Origin: Oxalobacteraceae bacterium
GTDB lineage: Bacteria > Pseudomonadota > Gammaproteobacteria > Burkholderiales > Burkholderiaceae_D
Direction of reading: 5' to 3'
Length of the DNA stretch: 64,000 nucleotides
NCBI GenBank assembly: GCA_021299035.1
Contig: JAJTGD010000014.1
Location: forward strand, 18,209-82,208
This document shows, in pieces, positions 43,596 through 52,837 of the stretch. The notes under the pieces were generated by a model. That model had not been told where the DNA came from. It saw nothing but the letters and a program-made list of their open reading frames with translations, and ran no database searches. How positions within the stretch are numbered: the first letter of the stretch is position 1; the number at the start of each line of letters is the position of its first letter. The position numbers and the translations under genes are program-made.

Positions 43596-43796
43596 TCAGC
43601 AGCAACGCGCAATCTTGCCATTGCCACCATAGCGCGCCTCTTGTCGCTCCCGGAAAAATTCCTCGTAGCTCATCGCGGTCTGGTCTGGGTGATTGGCCTG
43701 CATATGATTCAAGTAGTTGTCGTAGTCCGGCAGCCCGACCATCAGCCTTGCCGTCTGGCCGAGGTAGGCGCCAAATTTCCCCAGTTCGCTGAACAT
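43596..43796 (-). CDS. ybdD: YbdD/YjiX family small protein (DUF466)
   Basis: 66-residue protein with the YbdD pattern [41 protein letters not shown]. It lies 17 bp behind cstA; the cstA-ybdD pair is conserved and the small protein is thought to assist pyruvate or peptide uptake by the CstA family. The C-terminal Cys-Cys pair (IARCC) is retained. Confidence 0.9.
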   Translation of the reverse strand: MFSELGKFGAYLGQTARLMVGLPDYDNYLNHMQANHPDQTAMSYEEFFRERQEARYGGNGKIARCC

Positions 43797-43813
43797 ATGC
43801 TCGGCCCTTCAGA

Positions 43814-45877
43814 TCAAGCGGATACGGTGTTGATCGGCACTGCAGCTGCCTCAACGGTGGTGGGCTCACGCTCCCTGAGTGCTTGCAGGCAGGAGCGGAT
43901 ACCAAACGCCAGGATAGACAACACCACCGCGATAAAGATCGCTGCCAGCGTTGCATCGATATAGTCGTTCAGAATGATTTGCTGCATTTGCTCTGGCGAT
44001 TTGGCGGGAGCTAACACCTCGCCATTCGATGCAGCGGTTTGAAACTTGGCAGCATGCGCCAGGAAGCCGATCTTCGGGTTCTCATGGAAGATTTTCTGAT
44101 AGCCCGCTGTCATGGTGCAGATCAGCAGCCAGGCGGTCGGCACAACCGTGACCCAAGCAAATTTTTCGCGCTTCATCTTGAACAGCACGACTGTGGCGAG
44201 AATCAGCGCAACCGTGGCCAGCATTTGGTTCGAGATGCCGAACAATGGCCACAGGGTGTTGATACCACCCAGCGGATCCACCACGCCTTGATACAAGAAA
44301 TAGCCCCAGGCACTAACACACAGCAGCGTGGCGAGGATGTTCGACGCCAGATCGGGCACTGCACGGAAAGGGGGTACCAGAGTGCGCAGCAAGTCTTGCA
44401 GCATGAAGCGGCCGACGCGCGTGCCTGCGTCCACAGCGGTCAGGATGAATAGGGCTTCGAACAAGATCGCGAAGTGATACCAGAAGGCCATCATCGCTTT
44501 ACCGCCGACCATCTCCGAGAAAATATAGGCCATACCAACCGCCAGCGTCGGCGCACCACCGGTACGCGAGATGATGGTGGCCTCACCAACGTCCTGCGCC
44601 GTCTGCCGCAGCATCTCGGGTGTGACCACGAGGCCCCATTGGCTAATGGCAGCAGCGGCCGTTTCCGGCGTTGTGCCGAGAACCGCAGCCGGGCTATTCA
44701 TCGCAAAGTAAACACCCGGCTCGATCACCGACGCGGCGACCAGCGCCATGATGGCAACGAATGATTCCATCAGCATGCCGCCGTAGCCGATGTAGGGCAT
44801 GTGGCGCTCGTTCTCGAGCAGCTTGGGCGTGGTGCCTGATGAAATCAGCGAGTGAAACCCTGATACTGCGCCGCAGGCGATAGTGATGAACAAGAATGGG
44901 AACAGGGTGCCCGACCATACCGGCCCAGTGCCATCGATGAACTTGGTCATTGCGGGCATCTTCAGATCGGGTGCGACCACCAGAATGCCGATTGCTAGCG
45001 CAACAATCGCGCCGATCTTCAGGAAGGTTGAGAGATAGTCGCGTGGGGCCAGCAGCAGCCAAACCGGCAGTACCGATGCCACGATGCCGTAGACCAACAG
45101 CATACCGGTCAGCTGCTTACCGTTGAAGGTGAAAGCAGGACCCCAGAAAGGATCAGCAGCAATGTGGCCACCGTACACAATCGATGCCATCAGCAACACG
45201 AAGCCGATGATGGACACTTCACCGACTTTTCCTGGCCGTATATAGCGGCTGTAGATACCCATGAAAAACGCGATCGGGATGGTCGCCGCAACAGTGAACG
45301 TACCCCATGGACTTTCAGCCAGTGCCTTCACCACGATCAGCGCTAGAACTGCCAGCAAGATTGTCATGATCATGAAGGTGCCGAACAGAGCGATCACACC
45401 CGGAACGATGCCAAGTTCACTCTTCACCAGATCGCCCAGCGAGCGGCCATCGCGACGGGTAGAGACAAAGAGGATCATGAAATCTTGCACCGCACCCGCC
45501 AGGATCACGCCTACCAGCAGCCACAGCATGCCGGGCAGGTAGCCCATTTGTGCGGCCAGCACCGGCCCGACCAAGGGGCCCGCACCTGCGATCGCCGCAA
45601 AGTGATGACCGAACAGCACGTGCTTATTGGTGGGGACGAAATCGAGACCATCATTCAGCCGGATGGCAGGGGTCGCGCGATTTGCATCGAGCTGCATGAC
45701 GCGGTTTGCGATGAATTGCGCGTAAAAGCGAAAGCCGATCATGTAGACCGCGATCGCCGCCACCACGATCCACAGGGCGTTGATCGTTTCTCCGCGCGCC
45801 AGCGCGATAGTGCCAAGCGCAAATGCGCCGAGTAAAGCCAGCACCACCCATCCGGCTTGTTTGACGATTGATCCCAT
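43814..45877 (-). CDS. cstA: CstA-family carbon starvation / pyruvate transporter
   Basis: 687-residue membrane protein with about 16-18 helices. Family motifs include VPTNKHVLFGHHFAAIAGAGPLVGP, GAVQDFMILFVSTRRDGRSL, FHSLISSGTTPKLL and LWPLFGISNQMLA. The start at 45877 (MGSIVKQAGW) has a good ribosome-binding site (GGAGGT). The frame runs on 34 codons upstream without homology. CstA proteins import pyruvate or small peptides and are induced on carbon limitation. Confidence 0.93.
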   Translation of the reverse strand: MGSIVKQAGWVVLALLGAFALGTIALARGETINALWIVVAAIAVYMIGFRFYAQFIANRVMQLDANRATPAIRLNDGLDFVPTNKHVLFGHHFAAIAGAGPLVGPVLAAQMGYLPGMLWLLVGVILAGAVQDFMILFVSTRRDGRSLGDLVKSELGIVPGVIALFGTFMIMTILLAVLALIVVKALAESPWGTFTVAATIPIAFFMGIYSRYIRPGKVGEVSIIGFVLLMASIVYGGHIAADPFWGPAFTFNGKQLTGMLLVYGIVASVLPVWLLLAPRDYLSTFLKIGAIVALAIGILVVAPDLKMPAMTKFIDGTGPVWSGTLFPFLFITIACGAVSGFHSLISSGTTPKLLENERHMPYIGYGGMLMESFVAIMALVAASVIEPGVYFAMNSPAAVLGTTPETAAAAISQWGLVVTPEMLRQTAQDVGEATIISRTGGAPTLAVGMAYIFSEMVGGKAMMAFWYHFAILFEALFILTAVDAGTRVGRFMLQDLLRTLVPPFRAVPDLASNILATLLCVSAWGYFLYQGVVDPLGGINTLWPLFGISNQMLATVALILATVVLFKMKREKFAWVTVVPTAWLLICTMTAGYQKIFHENPKIGFLAHAAKFQTAASNGEVLAPAKSPEQMQQIILNDYIDATLAAIFIAVVLSILAFGIRSCLQALREREPTTVEAAAVPINTVSA

Positions 45878-46296
45878 GAAGTACCTCCGATAACTGAATG
45901 CCTGCAGCATGGCATTGCTCAGACAAATTTTGCTTGTGCGATGTGTAGCGACTTGTTTTGTGCCTCGAGATTGCGCCACAACCGCTGCATCACGCGCACG
46001 GCTGACTGCTCATCGCAAAGCCTGTTCAAACTATTAACGCCTGGGATTATAGCCTTGATATACAGGCAATTTTTTGCGGCTTTGGCATGAAAAATTCAGT
46101 CGTAATGCATCAAAAAATCATTCTTAAATTACCCAATGACAGTCATGGGCAGCTGCATACCTGCCCCAATAAAAACTTGCTTGAAAATTAACACGGGTTT
46201 GTATGGCTCAGCCCGTGCTCGAGCGACGAGATTGCTGTCAGCAACCGAGCATCTGGCTCCGTGCTAAATTCTCATCATTCATTGCTAGGGGTTGGA
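45878..46296. other. 419-bp intergenic region between cstA and a divergent secreted-protein gene
   Basis: No gene is visible here. On the minus strand a TATAAT (complement of 46046-46051) stands 169 bp upstream of cstA without a matching -35. The region is AT-rich around 46075-46195 compared with its surroundings and could hold cstA control sites, but I see no clear operator. Confidence 0.4.
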
Positions 46297-46869
46297 ATGC
46301 GACGACTGTTATTGCTGCTGGTGCTTGGATTTGGCGTCTCTGCGTTGACCAACGCGGACGACAGGGTTGAGCACGGCGATTGGGCTTCTCAGTTCCGTGA
46401 AGGTATGGGCGAGGCCTCGACCCACGACAACGGTACCGCAATGTTTGGCATGCTGTGTGCAAATCGTGTGTGTCGCTACTACTTCGCTAATGGCACGCCA
46501 TGCGAACCCGGTACCAACTACCCCTTGATGCTGACCACCAAGGCGGGCGCTGTTGCGCTTGACTCCGTGTGTGAGCCCATGGAAACCGCGAACGGCGAGG
46601 TGATGCTGTATTGGTTTAGCGAATCTGCGCAACTCAACGACGCACTTTCACGTTCGGAATCGGTGGGCTTTGCATTCCCGCTGACGAGCGGACATTTCCG
46701 GACCAATGTATTTTCAATGGCGGGATACAACGAGGCCATCGGACGCATGGTGGGTGTATTGCTGGAAGGTAAGAATCAGCCGTCACAGGGGGCAGAGGCT
46801 TCACCGGCACCCGAACAAGTGCCGGATGGCGATCCCGTACCCACGGACATCGAGATCAAGAAGATCTAG
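46297..46869 (+). CDS. Exported protein of unknown function
   Basis: 190 residues with a signal peptide (MRRLLLLLVLGFGVSALTNAD). The mature part has four Cys in two neighbouring pairs (MLCANRVCRYYF, PCEPG, SVCEPM) and ends in a Pro/Glu-rich tail. I do not recognise the family. ATG 46297 is preceded by AGGGGTTGG; an in-frame start 12 codons upstream would not make a signal peptide. It converges on ubiX with one base between the genes. Confidence 0.6.
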   Translation: MRRLLLLLVLGFGVSALTNADDRVEHGDWASQFREGMGEASTHDNGTAMFGMLCANRVCRYYFANGTPCEPGTNYPLMLTTKAGAVALDSVCEPMETANGEVMLYWFSESAQLNDALSRSESVGFAFPLTSGHFRTNVFSMAGYNEAIGRMVGVLLEGKNQPSQGAEASPAPEQVPDGDPVPTDIEIKKI

Positions 46870-46870
46870 G

Positions 46871-47449
46871 CTAGCTTTGCTCGGGCTTTAGCCCGTTCCA
46901 CTCGGGCGCGAGTGATTGCTCGAGGCCCAGCATCTCCATCACTCGACCCACCGTATGGTCGATCATCTCGTCAATCGTTTGGGGTCGCTGGTAGAGCGCG
47001 GGTAATGGCGGGAAAATAATGCCACCCATCTCTGTTACCGCGGTCATGTTCCGCAAATGAGCCAGGTTGAACGGTGTCTCTCGCACCAGCAGCACAAGAC
47101 GACGCCTTTCCTTCAGGGTGACATCAGCTGCGCGGGTGATCAGGTTGTCGCACATTCCATGTGCCACTGCGGCTAGCGTTTTCATGGAGCAGGGCGCGAT
47201 TACCATGCCGTCCGCACGAAACGAACCGCTGGCGACACATGCGCCGATATCTCTCACGCTGTGAAAATGATGAGCAAGCGCCTCAATATCTTTGCGCTTG
47301 ACGTCGAGTTCGTGGTGTAAATTGAGGGCAGCAGCATCGGAGATCATCAGATGTGTCTCAATGCCTTCAGTTGCGCGCAGCAATTCCAACAGCCGCACGC
47401 CGTAGCGTGCGCCTGATGCGCCAGTGATGGCGACGATCAGGCGCTTCAA
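46871..47449 (-). CDS. ubiX: Flavin prenyltransferase UbiX
   Basis: 192 residues. Makes prenylated FMN, the cofactor of UbiD-type decarboxylases in ubiquinone synthesis. Motifs IVAITGASGARYGVRLLELL, SGSFRADGMVIAPCSMKTLAAVA, RRLVLLVRETPFNLAHLRNM and the C-terminal MGGIIFPPLPALY are intact. grxD lies five bases upstream. Confidence 0.95.
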   Translation of the reverse strand: MKRLIVAITGASGARYGVRLLELLRATEGIETHLMISDAAALNLHHELDVKRKDIEALAHHFHSVRDIGACVASGSFRADGMVIAPCSMKTLAAVAHGMCDNLITRAADVTLKERRRLVLLVRETPFNLAHLRNMTAVTEMGGIIFPPLPALYQRPQTIDEMIDHTVGRVMEMLGLEQSLAPEWNGLKPEQS

Positions 47450-47453
47450 GTGC

Positions 47454-47765
47454 TCAACCCTTGATCAGCGCTGCTAATTCGCCGGATTCATGCATCTCGT
47501 TAAGAATATCCGCGCCGCCAACGAATTCACCCTTGATGTATAGCTGGGGGATGGTTGGCCAGTTGGAAAAATCCTTGATGCCTTGGCGTACCTCGTCATC
47601 TTCCAGCACATTGACGGTCACTAGGTTGTCCACGCCGACCGACTTCAGCAGTTCGATCGCGCGACCGGAGAACCCACATTGGGGAAATTGTGCGGTACCT
47701 TTCATGAAAAGCACCACCGGGTGAGTCGTCACCGTTTCCTTGATCCACGCTTGTACATCGCTCAT
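47454..47765 (-). CDS. grxD: Monothiol glutaredoxin GrxD (CGFS type)
   Basis: 103-residue glutaredoxin with active site CGFS (Cys30) and the glutathione-binding [17 protein letters not shown] run ([21 protein letters not shown]). CGFS glutaredoxins carry 2Fe-2S clusters and work with BolA proteins; a BolA-type gene is at 25600. It sits in the minus-strand prmC-grxD-ubiX series. Confidence 0.95.
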   Translation of the reverse strand: MSDVQAWIKETVTTHPVVLFMKGTAQFPQCGFSGRAIELLKSVGVDNLVTVNVLEDDEVRQGIKDFSNWPTIPQLYIKGEFVGGADILNEMHESGELAALIKG

Positions 47766-47804
47766 AGACGAAATTCCCTTATGCTCGAAACAAATGAGCC
47801 GCCA

Positions 47805-48629
47805 TTATAGGGGTTTGCCGGGGTGGTTGCCTTCAAGCACCGCGCCGCTAACGCGCTCGATACCCGCTAGGTCCTTCCAGCTCTGAACCTGCTGCCAGCC
47901 GGACTTTTGCAGCAGGGCTCGGACGGCGGCGGATTGATCATAGCCGTGTTCCAGCAATAGCCAGCCCCCGGGCTTGAGGTGCCGCACCGCACCATCAACG
48001 ATGGTGCTGATATGCATCATGCCATTCGCCTCATCCGTCAGCGCCGCACGTGGCTCGAAGCGGAGATCGCCTTGCATCAGGTGGGGATCGCTGGCAGCGA
48101 TATACGGCGGATTACTGATAACCAGATCGAACTTGCCCTCGATCTGTTCAAACCAGTTGCTCTGCACGAATTGCAACGCCACCGCATGAGCCGCTGCGTT
48201 TCGACGCGCCAGCGATAGCGCGTCCGGGCTGATATCGCTGGCCGTCACTTGCGCATCACGCCGAGCGTGCGCCAGCGATACGGCAATCGCGCCCGAGCCT
48301 GTGCCGAGGTCGAGGACGCTGCCGCCTTTGGGCAGTTTTGCCATGCCGAGTTCTACCAGTAACTCGGTTTCATGGCGCGGGATCAGTACATCAGGCGTGA
48401 TCTCGAAACGTAAACCATGAAACTCGCGCTCGCCAGTCAGGTATGCAATCGGCTCGCCCTGCATGCGCCGCATGAACAAGGCGCTGACGTCGGTGACTTG
48501 CTGCGGCGAGAGTTCGTCTTTGCTGCGAATCACCAACTGAACCCGGGTACATTTCAGCGCGTGTGCCAGCAATACCTGCGCCTCGAGCGGATCGATCAGT
48601 GACAGCTTGAGCAGCGCCTCGATATTCAT
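47805..48629 (-). CDS. prmC: Peptide chain release factor N5-glutamine methyltransferase PrmC
   Basis: 274 residues. Methylates the Gln of the GGQ motif in RF1/RF2, matching prfA nearby. AdoMet site VLDLGTGSGAIAVSLA and the catalytic NPPY (DLVISNPPYI) are present. ATG 48629 overlaps the dsbB stop (ATGA). An in-frame upstream ATG inside dsbB is rejected. Confidence 0.95.
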   Translation of the reverse strand: MNIEALLKLSLIDPLEAQVLLAHALKCTRVQLVIRSKDELSPQQVTDVSALFMRRMQGEPIAYLTGEREFHGLRFEITPDVLIPRHETELLVELGMAKLPKGGSVLDLGTGSGAIAVSLAHARRDAQVTASDISPDALSLARRNAAAHAVALQFVQSNWFEQIEGKFDLVISNPPYIAASDPHLMQGDLRFEPRAALTDEANGMMHISTIVDGAVRHLKPGGWLLLEHGYDQSAAVRALLQKSGWQQVQSWKDLAGIERVSGAVLEGNHPGKPL

Positions 48630-49117
48630 GCGCGAGATTGTCGAGACATTGCGATCAGTGCCGACAGCACAGCAAACACGATAAACCAGAGTAATGCCCA
48701 ACTCGGAATCGAAAGTCCTAGGATTGGCTCATACTCGGTGGTGCACAGGCCATCGGCTTGGAACAAACTGGGGAACCAGCGGGCCGTCACGATCTCATTA
48801 AGTGATGTCTCCAAAGGGTCAATTCCACACGAGACAGTGGGGTGTGCCTTCACCCACAAGTGTCGGATCGCGATACCCGCACCCGAAAGCGCTGCGAGGC
48901 TGGTCAGCGCAGCACCGATACGCACCAGCGTAACGGGCAGAGCCAGCGAGACCAAGGCGATCAGTGCAACCACTGCAAAAGCATAGCGCTGCAAAATACA
49001 CAGCGGGCACGGCAGCATCTCCAGCTGCAGCTGCAAGTACAGCCCGACGGCGAGCATGCCGATACAGGCAATTGCGATCAGCAGTAGCAGCGGTTTACTC
49101 AGGTGCTTAATCTTCAT
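48626..49117 (-). CDS. dsbB: Disulfide bond formation protein DsbB
   Basis: 163-residue membrane protein with four helices that re-oxidises DsbA and passes electrons to quinone. First redox pair CPLC (Cys37, Cys40); second pair in the periplasmic loop at SCGIDPLE and GLCTTEYE. It lies between prfA and prmC with 4-bp overlaps on both sides, so it is inserted into the usual hemA-prfA-prmC series. Confidence 0.93.
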   Translation of the reverse strand: MKIKHLSKPLLLLIAIACIGMLAVGLYLQLQLEMLPCPLCILQRYAFAVVALIALVSLALPVTLVRIGAALTSLAALSGAGIAIRHLWVKAHPTVSCGIDPLETSLNEIVTARWFPSLFQADGLCTTEYEPILGLSIPSWALLWFIVFAVLSALIAMSRQSRA

Positions 49118-50199
49118 TGCACGCCATCCGACAGCGCTGCGAGTTGATCAGCCTGATGCTCCGAACTCAGTGCCGACATCAACTCATCCAAGTCGCCATC
49201 CATGATGTAATCGAGTTTGTACAGCGTCAAATTGATTCTGTGGTCAGTCAATCGACCCTGCGGAAAATTATAGGTGCGAATGCGCTCACTGCGGTCACCG
49301 GAGCCTACCAGCGATTTACGTGTCGCTGCTTCCTTGGTTTGCTGCTCACGCAACTGAACATCTCTGATGCGAGCGGCGAGTACTTTCATCGCCTGCGCCT
49401 TGTTTTTATGCTGGCTGCGGTCGTCCTGGCATTCCACCACGATACCGCTTGGCAGGTGAGTGATACGCACGGCAGAATCGGTCTTGTTGATATGCTGACC
49501 ACCCGCGCCCGAGGCGCGGAAGGTATCAATGCGCAAGTCGGCCGGATTGATATGCACATCGGCAATCTCGTCAGCTTCTGGCATCACGGCTACCGTGCAC
49601 GCAGAAGTATGAATACGTCCCTGTGATTCAGTCGCCGGTACACGTTGTACACGATGACCGCCGGATTCGAATTTCAGTCGGGCATAGGCGCCCTGGCCAA
49701 TAATGCGAACGATCGCCTCTTTATAGCCGCCCAGCTCAGACGGCGAGGCTGATACCATTTCTACTTGCCAGCGCTGCCGTTCTGCATAGCGGGTATACAT
49801 GCGTAGCAGATCACCCGCGAACAAGGCGGACTCGTCACCACCGGTACCCGCACGAATTTCGAGAAAAATATTTCGCTCGTCATCCGGGTCTTTCGGCAGC
49901 ATCATTTTTTGCAGATCAAGTGCCAGCGCCTCGGTGCGTAACTGTGCAGCTTCCAGTTCCTCTTGCGCGAACACTTTCATTTCCGCATCGCCCATCATGT
50001 CCTGAGCGGCGCGTATATCTTCTTGCGCCTGCAGCCACTGCGCATGGACGGCCACCAGCGGCTCAAGCTCGGCATGCTCGCGAGTCAGCTTGCGATACTG
50101 ATCCATGTCAGCGGTGGCATTTTCTTGCGCCAGCAGCGCATTGACTTCTTCAAGCCGATCGCTGAGCTGCTCAAGCTTGGCTAATAATGAAGGCTTCAT
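49114..50199 (-). CDS. prfA: Peptide chain release factor 1
   Basis: 361 residues. Terminates translation at UAA/UAG. The GGQ tip ([18 protein letters not shown]) and the upstream decoding domain are complete; the PxT-type region is at [15 protein letters not shown]. It follows hemA on the same strand and overlaps dsbB. Confidence 0.96.
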   Translation of the reverse strand: MKPSLLAKLEQLSDRLEEVNALLAQENATADMDQYRKLTREHAELEPLVAVHAQWLQAQEDIRAAQDMMGDAEMKVFAQEELEAAQLRTEALALDLQKMMLPKDPDDERNIFLEIRAGTGGDESALFAGDLLRMYTRYAERQRWQVEMVSASPSELGGYKEAIVRIIGQGAYARLKFESGGHRVQRVPATESQGRIHTSACTVAVMPEADEIADVHINPADLRIDTFRASGAGGQHINKTDSAVRITHLPSGIVVECQDDRSQHKNKAQAMKVLAARIRDVQLREQQTKEAATRKSLVGSGDRSERIRTYNFPQGRLTDHRINLTLYKLDYIMDGDLDELMSALSSEHQADQLAALSDGVQ

Positions 50200-50270
50200 T
50201 GGGGGCTGCGATACCTAAAGGAGGTGGTGCGGTCGTGCGCGACCGCGAGCGTCAACGGCAGACGTGCCCG

Positions 50271-51554
50271 CTAGCGCTTGGTGCGGAACAGCTGTGGCAG
50301 TAGTTGCGCGAGTCGGGCACGACCATCAGGGTCGGCGCTATGCAGTGCCTGCTGCGGACCGTGCAGGAATTTCGCGGTCAATCCTTTCGACAGTGCTTCC
50401 AGCACAGTGTCGATATCCTCACCTTTGGCGATCAGCTTGCGCGCGCGCTCAAGTTCGGCGCGACGCATTTGCTCGCCGCTTTCCTGCAGGTCTTGAATGA
50501 TGGGGACAATCGTACGGCTGCCCAGCCAGTGCATGAAGGCCTGAACACGGGTCTCGATAATGGCCTCGGCCTGCGCAACTGCGGATTGCCGGTTCTCGAC
50601 ACCGATTTGTACGGCGGCACCCAAGTCATCAACGGTGTACAGGAACACATCATTCAAGCGCGCGACCTCGGACTCGATATCTCTTGGCACGGCCAGATCC
50701 ACCATGAAGATTGGCTTGCGGCGGCGCGCCTTGATCGCGCGCTCGACCATGCCCAGCCCGATGATCGGTAATGATGAGGCGGTACACGAGACCACCACGT
50801 CAAAGCGCGACAGTTGCTCGGGCAATTCGCCCAGCCGCATAGCCTGACCACCGAAGCGGTGCGCCAATATTTCTGCGCGCTCCATGGTGCGATTCGCGAC
50901 AGTAATGCTTTTCGGGTGCTGGGCAGCGAAGTGAGTGATGCACAAATCAATCATCTCACCGGCGCCAATGAACAGCGCATGCTGCTGCGAGGGATCGTCA
51001 AAGATACGCTGGGACAGTCTTACCGCAGCGGCAGCCATCGAAACGCTATGGGCGCCGATTTCCGTGGTTGAGCGCACTTCCTTGGCGACCGCAAAGGTGC
51101 GCTGGAACATCTGATGCAGGTAGGTGCCCAGTCCGCCAGCGGCTTCGGCCTGACGCACAGCGTCCTTCATCTGACCGAGAATCTGCGGCTCGCCCAGCAC
51201 CATCGAATCCAGTCCCGAGGCGACTCGGAACGCATGGCGCACCGCGCCATCCTGCGGCAATGCGTACAGGTAAGGCCGTAGCTCGGCGTAAGGCAGCTTA
51301 TGAAAATCGGCGACGAAATGGGCGGTCTGATCAATGATTGCTTCGATATCGCCGTCATTCGCGCTGGCACCGTAGATCTCAGTGCGGTTGCAGGTGGACA
51401 GGATCGCGCTTTCGAAGGGCTGCTGGTTGACGTTGCCGAACCAGGCGCAAGCCGAGGCTACCGCCTGACCGAGTTGGTCGGCGGGAAAGGCCACTTTCTC
51501 GCGGAGCGAGACGGGAGCCGTGGTGTGGTTGAGCCCAACGGCGAGCAGTTGCAT
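50271..51554 (-). CDS. hemA: Glutamyl-tRNA reductase HemA
   Basis: 427 residues. First enzyme of C5 tetrapyrrole synthesis. Catalytic Cys in [14 protein letters not shown] (near residue 50), NADPH-binding region [19 protein letters not shown] and [13 protein letters not shown], and a C-terminal dimerisation helix. ATG 51554 ([20 protein letters not shown]) is the standard N-terminus. It opens hemA-prfA-dsbB-prmC. Confidence 0.96.
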   Translation of the reverse strand: MQLLAVGLNHTTAPVSLREKVAFPADQLGQAVASACAWFGNVNQQPFESAILSTCNRTEIYGASANDGDIEAIIDQTAHFVADFHKLPYAELRPYLYALPQDGAVRHAFRVASGLDSMVLGEPQILGQMKDAVRQAEAAGGLGTYLHQMFQRTFAVAKEVRSTTEIGAHSVSMAAAAVRLSQRIFDDPSQQHALFIGAGEMIDLCITHFAAQHPKSITVANRTMERAEILAHRFGGQAMRLGELPEQLSRFDVVVSCTASSLPIIGLGMVERAIKARRRKPIFMVDLAVPRDIESEVARLNDVFLYTVDDLGAAVQIGVENRQSAVAQAEAIIETRVQAFMHWLGSRTIVPIIQDLQESGEQMRRAELERARKLIAKGEDIDTVLEALSKGLTAKFLHGPQQALHSADPDGRARLAQLLPQLFRTKR

Positions 51555-51586
51555 GCTTGGGAATCCCAAGGGAACGTCGTGCTCGA

Positions 51587-52297
51587 TTATACCCCCGGAG
51601 TAACGGGGTTCTGCTCAGGAAATTCAAGCCCCTCGAGCTGGTAGCCGTAACTGTAGACCGGCGCCAGACGGTAGCCGTTTTCGGGACGCAGCGCGAGCTT
51701 GCTACGCACTCTGGAGATATGGGTGTCCAGGCTGCGGGAATTCAGCTCGGCCACCTTCGGCCATACCGCCTCATGAATGGTGGCGCGCGAGAGTGGTCGG
51801 CCAAGATGGCGAAAAAATAGCAAGGCGAGCAAGAACTCTTTCCGGGTCAGCACAATGGGGTTGTCATCGTGCCAAGCCTGTGTGCTGTGTGGGTCAAACG
51901 TATAAGGCCCAAACCGTAACGTCGGTAAAGGTGCTTGCTGTGGCGCGAAGCGCGCGAGCAAAATCGTAACCCGCAATGCCAACTCATGAGAACGTACCGG
52001 TTTGACCAGATAGTCGGTACTAGGGTCTGTCAGGAGCTTGCTCAGCGCATGATCAGGCGAGCGACCTGTCACCAGCAGTATGGGTAGGATCGGCCGTACT
52101 TGACGCAGGGCCACCAGCTGTCGCTGCGATGCTGCCGTTGGCGACCAGTGATAGACCAGAAGATCGACATCGGCAGCAGCGTCTGAGGCCAGTTTCTCTA
52201 GGCTTGTGAGTGGTGTACAGCTGTAATGAGCGGCGCGCAATACCTCGGTCATTCGCGCCCGCTCCATGGGATTGCTGTCGATGATGGTGATGCGCAT
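51587..52297 (-). CDS. OmpR-type winged-helix regulator with degenerate receiver domain
   Basis: 236 residues: receiver-like domain (residues 1-118) and OmpR/PhoB DNA-binding domain (about 125-225; [60 protein letters not shown]). Asp7 of the acidic pocket, the Thr of LLVTGRS and the Lys of LVKPV are kept. The phosphoacceptor position in DLLVYHW is His50, not Asp. It is therefore probably phosphorylation-independent. No kinase gene is adjacent. Confidence 0.8.
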   Translation of the reverse strand: MRITIIDSNPMERARMTEVLRAAHYSCTPLTSLEKLASDAAADVDLLVYHWSPTAASQRQLVALRQVRPILPILLVTGRSPDHALSKLLTDPSTDYLVKPVRSHELALRVTILLARFAPQQAPLPTLRFGPYTFDPHSTQAWHDDNPIVLTRKEFLLALLFFRHLGRPLSRATIHEAVWPKVAELNSRSLDTHISRVRSKLALRPENGYRLAPVYSYGYQLEGLEFPEQNPVTPGV

Positions 52298-52330
52298 GGT
52301 TCGACAAGTGTTGTCAGTGGTGTCTAGTTC

Positions 52331-52711
52331 TTATTCACAAATATGATTAAACAGCTCGCCAGCGAGTGTGTCGGGTGGCGTCGCTTCCCACTCGCCTGCT
52401 GTCACCACTTCGACCGCAGTACCCGTCGCCATCGGTCCGGCATGCAGCAGAACGCTCAGCACACGACGTTGCCGAATGCGGCACTGATACTCGGTGGCGT
52501 GCATCACTGAGCGGTAGGCTCGTCCGGAGGCATCCTTGGCCTCTGTTTTTAGATCATGCAGATCCCACACAAAAGCGGTGTCACCCATTTTACGGGTGCG
52601 CAGGCTGTCGAAATGCAGCGTTGCACTATCAGTTTGTGCGTAGCGTATCCATGCCTGCGACCAGGCGGGAAGCGTGGTCAACAGCAGCAATAGGGCAGCG
52701 ATTTTTTTCAT
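52331..52711 (-). CDS. Surface-adhesin protein E-like exported protein
   Basis: 126 residues with a signal peptide (cleavage after AWSQA). It fits the small betaproteobacterial surface-adhesin-E-like family: a beta-rich pattern with SLRTRKMGDTAFVWDLHDLK, YRSVMHATEYQCRIRQRRVL and a C-terminal FNHIC. The two Cys could form a disulphide. The name comes from family resemblance; adhesion is not shown. Confidence 0.6.
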   Translation of the reverse strand: MKKIAALLLLLTTLPAWSQAWIRYAQTDSATLHFDSLRTRKMGDTAFVWDLHDLKTEAKDASGRAYRSVMHATEYQCRIRQRRVLSVLLHAGPMATGTAVEVVTAGEWEATPPDTLAGELFNHICE

Positions 52712-52837
52712 AGTCTTTGCTTTCAGTAGTTATAGTCCGCAGTGTGCCAGAGAATCTGCAGACACTTTTCTATGGCTGGCATTGTATGATCTGCGCTCCT
52801 TTCAGTAAGCGTCATTAAAGCGCTGCTTATCATTCCG

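Noticed and set aside
46046..46051. Firm cstA promoter
   Set aside because: A TATAAT is present on the minus strand but no -35 at acceptable spacing; noted only as part of the intergenic description.
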